From: a virus
Length of the DNA stretch: 25,883 bases
Strand: one strand, 5' to 3'
IMG/VR virus record: IMGVR_UViG_3300036766_000293
Coordinates: 1 to 25,883 of that record
Shown piece after piece: positions 20,733 to 25,883 of this stretch. Made by a program: the position numbers and the translations under genes. How positions within the stretch are numbered: position 1 is the first letter of the stretch; every line of letters starts with the position of its first letter. The notes beneath the pieces were generated by a model. That model worked only from the letters and a program-made list of their open reading frames with translations, was not told the DNA's origin and made no database searches.

Positions 20733-23700
20733 GAACCAAAGCGCCACGAAACCCACGGCGCTGGGAACGCTTCTGCAAGCCTCGACCTATGGCATGACCA
20801 TTCCATCCATCATTGGAATGACGCGCTCCCCTCTGCTCGCTATTTGGGCCAACGATCTGCGCCAAGTTGGGGGCAGTGGCAAAAAAGGCAACAAAGGCAA
20901 AAAGGGGGGACCGCCTACCTACGTTGAAAGCATTGACTTCCTGCTGGGCCACGCGCCGCTGCGGGCCGTTTTGCAGATGTGGTCGAACAGCACGAAGTAC
21001 CCAATGGACTTCGCCTCGCAGTTATTCGATCCTCCCTATGCGTGGACGTTCACGGTGACCGATCCTAATTTCTACGCGGTTATCGCGGTCACGGCGATGA
21101 TTCCCTACAATCTGGTTTCGCCGGTGGAGTATGGGGGAAGCCCGATCAGCACAAGCGGCTGGTTTGAAGCGCCGATGTGGAACGTGCTGGAAGCCGGCGC
21201 CAATCCGAGCGACCCGAACGCCTGCAACCTCTGGCCTTTAAGCTACGGGTGGGAACCCGGCTACGGGGCCACCGTCTATATCGAGGGCTTGCGGGCCGCG
21301 TCCATCGGCTCAATCGCTTACAACGGCATCAAGGTTTACTACGCGAAAATCAACTCAACCCTGGGCATGACGCCGCTCGCCAAACTCCGCCTTTCCTTTG
21401 AATCAGAACTTGGGTCTGGCAGTGAATACGCCAGCCATCCCACCGAGCAAATCATCTATCCGTGGTACGCGGGCGCGGGATCTCCGAATATCGACCTGGG
21501 ATCGAGCGGCAGCCTTCCGTCACTGAAAGCGGAAATGCTTGGCAAGTGGTCGCTGCATCCCTCGGGCGATGGCGACTTCGTGGACATGATCGAGGAGATT
21601 GTCAGTTCCGGCTATGGACAGTGCGCCCTGGGAAGCGGCCACGGCGCGAGTCCGATCCAGCGCGGGGCGAACTGCTTTGACTACCCTGGCGTCGTGCAGA
21701 AAAAGTACGTCAGCGTCAATTACTACGGCACGCAGACCATCGCCTATGATATGGCGAACACGGCCGGCAACATCCTGTTGGCGTTCGTCTACACGCCGCG
21801 GGGTGACATTACCGGCGTGACGGATTCCATCAACGGCGCGTGGACGTTGACGGAGCACATCGAACCCTGTCTGGACATCCCAGCCTACGGCACGGGAGCG
21901 GTTGCGGTCTATCGCTTCGTCGGCTGTGCGGCAGGTATGGCCTTGGTGGATTTCACGTTCACGGGCGGCGGTTCTCCCCTTCCCATGAGCTTCGTGATGA
22001 TGTTGGAGATCACCGGTGTCGATACTTTTGATACAAGCTCATCTGCGACGGGGTTGCGCCCGACCGTGTCCGTCACGACGACGAACGATCCGGGTTCCGT
22101 GGCCTTGCTGTATGCGTTTACGGCGCGCTATGCCGAGTATGCTGAGAGCAACCTGGGGCAGCTACCGCAGTGGCCGGTGATTATGAAGACCGGGGCTAAT
22201 TGGGCGGCATGGTACGCAGCGAATTTTGCCCAGCAACGGCGCGTGACGATGCCTGGAACCTACTCGATGCAGTGGCGCGTAGCGTCCTTACATAGTGATG
22301 CGCCCTTGATCGTCGTGGCGTTCAAGGCCACGAATCCGCCTACTTATGCCAAGGCACTGCCCCCCATTCTTGACGTGACGACGAAAGAGTTAACGCGGCG
22401 CCAGTGTTGGGCGGGCGGCCTGTGGGGTTCACTGGCCTTGGACTCCCAACAAGCGGCGCGCGATTGGATCGAGAATTTGTGCGTGGCGGCCAACTGTGCG
22501 GCAGTCTGGTCGGGATTCAAGTTGAAATTGATTCCCCGCAGCGAAGTCTCGGCAGCCGGCAACGGGGCGGTTTACATCTCGCCTACGGCCGCAGGCCCGG
22601 TGGCCAACCTCACCACCGAGAATGGAGATTTCGTCGCGGAGGCTGGCGTGTCACCTATTAACGTCGTACGCACGGCCCGGACGGATATCAAAACCGTTCT
22701 CCAAATGCAGCACATCAACCGGACTTCGAACTACGCGCAGATCACGACTGGCGACCCCGACGCGGCCGGCATCGCTCTCTACGGCGTCCGGAAGGCCGAC
22801 CCCATTACGAACAATGCCATCCAAGATGTCACGGTGGCGCGGGCGATTCTGCGCATCATGACGCGGCGCTACAATTACATCAGTAATGTGGCCTACAAGT
22901 TCAAGCTGAACGCTCGCTGGCAACTCCTGGAACCGATGGACTTGGTGACGGTCACCGACCCTCTGGCCGACATCAATTTGGTCCCAGTCCGGTTAACCAA
23001 AGTCGAGGAAACCGACACACACGAACTGGACTGCGAGGCTGAGCCCTTCAGCTATGGCATCCACGCTCCGCAGAACATCACCGTCACTCAGCCGGTAGCT
23101 TATGCGCCGAACACGGAGATTTCAGCCGGAGACGTGAACGCGCCCGTCATCTTCGAACCGGTAGCCCGGCTGTCCAACAACGTGAACCAGATTTGGTTCG
23201 TGGTCTCATCGCCAGATGCAAACTACGGCGGCTGCCAAGTCTATGTCAGCACAGATGGCGGCACATCCTATAACCTTTTGGGAAGCTGCACGGGCAATGG
23301 CACCACGGGCCTATTGAACGGCTCCTGGGCAGCGCACGCGGATCCGGACACGACCAATGATCTGGCGGTTGACCTTACCGAGTCTCTTGGCACCCTGGCG
23401 GACTACGCCGTAGCCGATGAGGATAACTTCACCTACCCCTGCTACGTAGAAGATGGCGTGACTGCTATCCCTTATGAGCTGATGACTTATGGGCTGCGGA
23501 CCCTGACATCGGCCTACAACTACACACTGCTGGCCACCGGGGGTGGGACGAACCACTTGCGGCGCGCGGTCTTTGGAGCGCCAGGCGCAGCCGGCGTACT
23601 TCATGCCAGCGGCAAGCGGTTTGCCTTCTTGACTGGCGAGGGAATTCTGAAAGTGAATATGGATCCCGATTGGATCGGTAAGACGCTCAAATTCAAGTTT

Positions 23701-24159
23701 TTGTCGATGAACACCTTTGGCGGGGGCGTGCAATCGCTGAGTGACGTGTCACCCTACACTTATGTACCCGTGGGCACGGGGAACACTGGCAACCTCAACT
23801 GGCAGAGTTACGTCCAGACTCCGGGCAGCGCGCTGACCAATCCATCGTCCACGCAGATTTCCATGGCGGCGGTGAGCGTGGCGTTCCCGGCAAACACAGC
23901 CGCCTACCAAGCGCGGAACTTCGCTATCGGCGCGCCGGGTAGTCCCACGATGTACTATGTTTTTGTGGCAGACCCCGGAGCGACTGGTGATGCAGCAGGA
24001 AGCCCGAAGACTTCTTATTGTGAAGCGAGCACGGCGAAGATCGGCGTGGCGGGTTACGTTTTCATTGGAGCAATTCAAGCACTACCAGCCGGTGGCGGCG
24101 TAAACGTGATTCCCGGAGGTTTCCCGCTACCCGCTGGCTTCCTTATCAATGGGTCTTGA
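20716..24159 (+). CDS. Central tail hub / host-specificity protein
   Basis: A 1147-residue protein. ATG 20716 is preferred to GTG 20707, because GGAG at 20704-20707 is then correctly spaced; it overlaps the peptidase gene by 17 bases. The N-terminus ALGTLLQASTYGMTIPSIIG is typical of siphophage tail hubs. Residues about 315-550 are a beta-sandwich insertion (KKYVSVNYYGTQTIAYDMAN, later FVMMLEITGVDTF), a kind often found in surface-binding proteins. After it the hub domain (Phage-tail_3 type) resumes with LTRRQCWAGGLWGSLALDSQ and WQLLEPMDLVTVTDP, a gp27-like ring element. The C-terminus (MYYVFVADPGATGD, then GYVFIGAIQALPAGGG) is a common hub tail. It probably seals the tube and contacts receptors, like gene-transfer-agent gp15 or lambda gpJ. 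Its last 33 bases are overlapped by an antisense endonuclease gene. Confidence 0.8.
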   Translation: MMGKGKNQSATKPTALGTLLQASTYGMTIPSIIGMTRSPLLAIWANDLRQVGGSGKKGNKGKKGGPPTYVESIDFLLGHAPLRAVLQMWSNSTKYPMDFASQLFDPPYAWTFTVTDPNFYAVIAVTAMIPYNLVSPVEYGGSPISTSGWFEAPMWNVLEAGANPSDPNACNLWPLSYGWEPGYGATVYIEGLRAASIGSIAYNGIKVYYAKINSTLGMTPLAKLRLSFESELGSGSEYASHPTEQIIYPWYAGAGSPNIDLGSSGSLPSLKAEMLGKWSLHPSGDGDFVDMIEEIVSSGYGQCALGSGHGASPIQRGANCFDYPGVVQKKYVSVNYYGTQTIAYDMANTAGNILLAFVYTPRGDITGVTDSINGAWTLTEHIEPCLDIPAYGTGAVAVYRFVGCAAGMALVDFTFTGGGSPLPMSFVMMLEITGVDTFDTSSSATGLRPTVSVTTTNDPGSVALLYAFTARYAEYAESNLGQLPQWPVIMKTGANWAAWYAANFAQQRRVTMPGTYSMQWRVASLHSDAPLIVVAFKATNPPTYAKALPPILDVTTKELTRRQCWAGGLWGSLALDSQQAARDWIENLCVAANCAAVWSGFKLKLIPRSEVSAAGNGAVYISPTAAGPVANLTTENGDFVAEAGVSPINVVRTARTDIKTVLQMQHINRTSNYAQITTGDPDAAGIALYGVRKADPITNNAIQDVTVARAILRIMTRRYNYISNVAYKFKLNARWQLLEPMDLVTVTDPLADINLVPVRLTKVEETDTHELDCEAEPFSYGIHAPQNITVTQPVAYAPNTEISAGDVNAPVIFEPVARLSNNVNQIWFVVSSPDANYGGCQVYVSTDGGTSYNLLGSCTGNGTTGLLNGSWAAHADPDTTNDLAVDLTESLGTLADYAVADEDNFTYPCYVEDGVTAIPYELMTYGLRTLTSAYNYTLLATGGGTNHLRRAVFGAPGAAGVLHASGKRFAFLTGEGILKVNMDPDWIGKTLKFKFLSMNTFGGGVQSLSDVSPYTYVPVGTGNTGNLNWQSYVQTPGSALTNPSSTQISMAAVSVAFPANTAAYQARNFAIGAPGSPTMYYVFVADPGATGDAAGSPKTSYCEASTAKIGVAGYVFIGAIQALPAGGGVNVIPGGFPLPAGFLINGS

Positions 24160-24672
24160 AAGATGTTTCCAGCTTCGGCGGCGCAAAATATGCTGTACGC
24201 AACTTCGGCTAAGATTGAAGGTTTTCGCAAGTCTTCGAGAACTCAGGCCATTATCAGAGAGCCTGCGGAGTTCCAAGACTATCTGTTCTGTGATGATCGC
24301 CCGGGGATGGGATTCTCCCCGCGATGGATGAGTGGGGCCAGCGTGCGATTCGCGATGTCGCAGTACCATGTCCCGGCTATTGTCTGCCTGAGTTCCGGCA
24401 TAAAGATGCTGCTTGTTCACACACGGCGGATTATCGCAATGATGGAGAATATCTTTGCCTTCCGGGATCGTGCCGTGCACGAGAAAATAAGCGTATCGGT
24501 GCGCCTTAATGGCTTTCTTGCGATGAAGTTCAAAGATGCCATATCCTCCTTTGTCCGTGCAACCAGTCCATGTCCAGCATGGGCCGAGTTGCGGGCAGTG
24601 TTGGGGAATTGGACCGTTCTTGTTTACTTTTTGCCAGAAGCGGGATTGCGGTGGTTTAGAATGGGATGGCAT
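24127..24672 (-). CDS. HNH homing endonuclease with helix-turn-helix
   Basis: A 181-residue protein on the minus strand with an excellent ribosome site (AAGGAG at 24678-24683, five bases before the ATG). It reads RFWQKVNKNG (11-20), CWTWTG (32-37), GGYGIF, AHRYAYFLVHGTIPEG (57-72) and HHCDNPPCVNKQHLYAGTQA (77-96), the HNH_3 pattern with H77/H78, N86 and H89 as likely metal and catalytic residues. Residues 125-170 (AIITEQIVLELRRLSDNGLS, then SRRLAKTFNLSRSCVQHI) form a helix-turn-helix for site recognition. The last 10 codons and stop lie antisense to the end of the tail hub gene. An extended -10 promoter stands upstream. It looks like a self-contained homing cassette between hub and fibre genes, with GC lower than its neighbours in several sampled lines. 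Confidence 0.9.
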   Translation of the reverse strand: MPSHSKPPQSRFWQKVNKNGPIPQHCPQLGPCWTWTGCTDKGGYGIFELHRKKAIKAHRYAYFLVHGTIPEGKDILHHCDNPPCVNKQHLYAGTQADNSRDMVLRHRESHAGPTHPSRGESHPRAIITEQIVLELRRLSDNGLSSRRLAKTFNLSRSCVQHILRRRSWKHLSRPIDKEASG

Positions 24673-24700
24673 TCGATCTCCTTCTCAGATCGGATGTTCA

Positions 24701-24735
24701 GGGCCGCCTTGATGCTTAGAACATCTTGGTGGCCC
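24701..24735. promoter_or_regulatory. Hairpin in leader of the HNH gene
   Basis: GGGCCGCC (24701-24708) pairs with GGTGGCCC (24728-24735), with one G-U. After a two-by-two internal loop, GATG (24711-24714) pairs with CATC (24722-24725) around a 7-base loop. On the minus strand the hairpin would form almost at the predicted 5' end of the endonuclease messenger; there the G-U becomes an A-C mismatch. No T run follows on either side, so it is unlikely to be an intrinsic terminator. Confidence 0.4.
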
Positions 24736-24739
24736 TTCC

Positions 24740-24748
24740 ATTATAGCA
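24740..24748 (-). promoter_or_regulatory. Extended -10 promoter for the HNH endonuclease
   Basis: Read on the minus strand this is TGCTATAAT: a perfect TATAAT -10 with the TG of an extended -10 one base upstream. No good -35 is seen at normal spacing, which extended -10 promoters tolerate. Transcription would start near 24733, about 60 bases before the endonuclease ATG and divergent from the fibre gene at 24762. This would let the cassette be expressed by the host sigma-70 polymerase regardless of late phage transcription. Confidence 0.65.
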
Positions 24749-24761
24749 TCGAGGGCGCGCA

Positions 24762-25763
24762 ATGCCTACGATAAGTCCTTTAATTAACCTCAACGACTTG
24801 CTCCCGGCAGCACCGAGCGGGAAGTCAAATATCAAGTGGCAGGCTGACGCCCTCAACCCGCGCAATGTGTCGGCTTACGTCGATTCGGGCGGAGGCGCGG
24901 CAGGAACTATCTTCTACGTCGGGTCTGGCCCGGGATTGTACGCCACGATTGATGACGCGATCACCGCTTTGCTGGCCGCCTACACGCCCTCCTTCACCAA
25001 CCCTGGCTGCATCTTCATCTATCCCGGCACCTACACGATGACCACCCAAATCACGGTGCCGGCCTGGACGGGGATCGTGGGCGTGCAGACGGACATGACC
25101 AACCTCATTAACGATACGACCAACATGTTCCTGATGTCCGGCAATAACTGGTTTATGAACTTCTGCATCCAGGGCAGCGCGACGGCTGGCCTCTACGTGT
25201 TTGACGGCAACAACACGAATGGGAACTGGATCACCCATGTGAACATGTACAACAACGGGGGCACGGCCAAGCAGTTGTGGCTGAAAATGTTTGGCTCAAC
25301 CTGGCGCGCCCTGCTGATCGAGCATTGTCTGGTCGATGGGTGGAACACAAGCGACTACCTCATCAAGCTGAGGGATACGTCCGGGACGACGCGCTTCTGC
25401 GACGTGGACATCAACGACATTTTCTTCGATACCTGGCACCTGACGAACTATGGCGGCTCCATCGAGATTCAAGGCTGCCAGGACGTGCGCATCCACAATT
25501 CACAGATTCGCGGGTCGTCCCCCAAAAACACGGGAGTTCGTCTTGAGAAGTACGGGATAACCGGGACGCCTCACGTGAGAATAAGCCACTGCTACCTGGA
25601 GGGCGGCGTCCCGCTTTACAATGAGTCGGGCACCCTGATGAATGTGTACAACACGGACGCGGCTGGGTCTATTTTCGCCGGGTCCTCCAACGTCCACAAC
25701 AGTTACGTGGGGGCGGCATCTCCCACGAACCTGTCTGATATTGTGCCCCCGCCTGGCTCGTGA
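24762..25763 (+). CDS. Beta-helix tail fibre or spike protein
   Basis: A 333-residue protein with GAGGG (24751-24755) before the ATG. The N-terminal 40 residues (MPTISPLINLNDLLPAAPSG, later NPRNVSAYV) form a short attachment segment of a type often seen at the start of phage fibres. Then comes FYVGSGPGLYATIDDAITAL and IFIYPGTYTMTTQITVPAWT, the classic opening of a right-handed parallel beta-helix. Coils follow with asparagine-rich turns and repeated surface strands (NWITHVNMYNN, RALLIEHCLVDGW, VRIHNSQIRGS, VRISHCYLEGG). It is probably a receptor-binding or glycan-cleaving appendage bound to the tail tip coded just upstream. Catalytic residues cannot be assigned from sequence alone. Confidence 0.75.
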   Translation: MPTISPLINLNDLLPAAPSGKSNIKWQADALNPRNVSAYVDSGGGAAGTIFYVGSGPGLYATIDDAITALLAAYTPSFTNPGCIFIYPGTYTMTTQITVPAWTGIVGVQTDMTNLINDTTNMFLMSGNNWFMNFCIQGSATAGLYVFDGNNTNGNWITHVNMYNNGGTAKQLWLKMFGSTWRALLIEHCLVDGWNTSDYLIKLRDTSGTTRFCDVDINDIFFDTWHLTNYGGSIEIQGCQDVRIHNSQIRGSSPKNTGVRLEKYGITGTPHVRISHCYLEGGVPLYNESGTLMNVYNTDAAGSIFAGSSNVHNSYVGAASPTNLSDIVPPPGS

Positions 25764-25775
25764 TCGGAGCAAACG

Positions 25776-25883
25776 ATGGCTGAAAAAGCCGTGGGAGCAA
25801 CGGAGAAAGAAGGAACCAAAAAGATGGCCGAGAAACCCCTGCACTGTGGCTCCACCGAAAACCCTTTGTGCCTGGAGTGCCGG
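25776..25883 (+). CDS. 5' end of a small cysteine-containing protein (partial)
   Basis: An ATG at 25776 follows GGAG (25766-25769), 12 bases after the previous stop, and the frame stays open to the right edge (36 codons). The N-terminus is lysine- and glutamate-rich (MAEKAVGATEKEGTKKMAEK) and is followed by HCGSTENPLCLECR. The C-x-x-C together with an upstream H-C suggests a zinc-binding knuckle. A second in-frame ATG at codon 16 lacks a better ribosome site. Function cannot be assigned from the visible part. Confidence 0.55.
   Translation, partial: MAEKAVGATEKEGTKKMAEKPLHCGSTENPLCLECR

Noticed and set aside
24673-24761. Relic of the tail hub 3' end beyond the HNH gene, as in the GIY-YIG case
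   Set aside because: I looked for a copy of the last hub codons (PLPAGFLINGS) between the HNH start and the fibre start and found none. The region holds the promoter and hairpin instead.
24163-24774. Plus-strand frame of 203 codons after the hub gene
   Set aside because: It is the complement of the HNH endonuclease, whose motifs and ribosome site are clear on the minus strand.

Overview
The window is part of a tailed double-stranded DNA phage or prophage genome with siphovirus-type (long, non-contractile) tail genes. Almost everything reads on the + strand in tightly packed, often overlapping genes with good Shine-Dalgarno sites. GC content is high (about 55-60% by eye), so the host is a moderate-to-high GC bacterium. 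Nothing seen identifies the host more closely. No tRNA, rRNA, CRISPR array, integrase or replication gene was seen.

Layout. (1) 1-8951: an unusually large block of fibre, adhesin and decoration-like genes. It holds two proteins sharing an N-terminal tag, a fibre with an intrinsic terminator before it, two small proteins sharing a C-terminal motif, a collar-domain protein with HxH motifs, a glycine-rich fibre, a small coiled-coil protein and an 854-residue protein with 31 tandem repeats of 20 residues. The block lies just upstream of the neck genes, so these may be capsid- or neck-borne appendages. (2) 8954-11733: neck genes, namely a head-tail connector, an HK97 gp10-like joining protein and a tail terminator. 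(3) 11819-18137: two paralogous tail tube genes, a tail assembly chaperone with a probable -1 frameshift extension, and the tape measure gene. (4) 18134-24159: a tail-tip module in the order DUF2460-like distal tail protein, DUF2163-like hub protein, NlpC/P60 peptidase, large central hub. This is the order known from gene transfer agents and many siphophages. (5) 24762-end: a beta-helix fibre and the start of another small gene.

Three freestanding homing-endonuclease genes break the series: HNH/zinc-ribbon at 4270-4881 (+), GIY-YIG with NUMOD3 repeats at 9861-10550 (-) and HNH_3-type at 24127-24672 (-). Each abuts or overlaps the 3' end of a virion gene. The GIY-YIG case is the most striking. 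The connector ends in a low-GC, synonymously altered copy of its last 20 codons, while a GC-rich copy of the same 20 codons plus stop lies stranded beyond the endonuclease gene. The cassette therefore seems to have supplied a replacement 3' end for the gene it invaded.

Other notable points are two tube proteins with 46 identical consecutive residues but 30 of 46 codons changed, one carrying an extra domain also nested in the distal tail protein; a run of six 10-bp units filling one intergenic gap; and an 18-bp perfect palindrome at the edge of the GIY-YIG cassette. Functional calls come from reading motifs without database searches.
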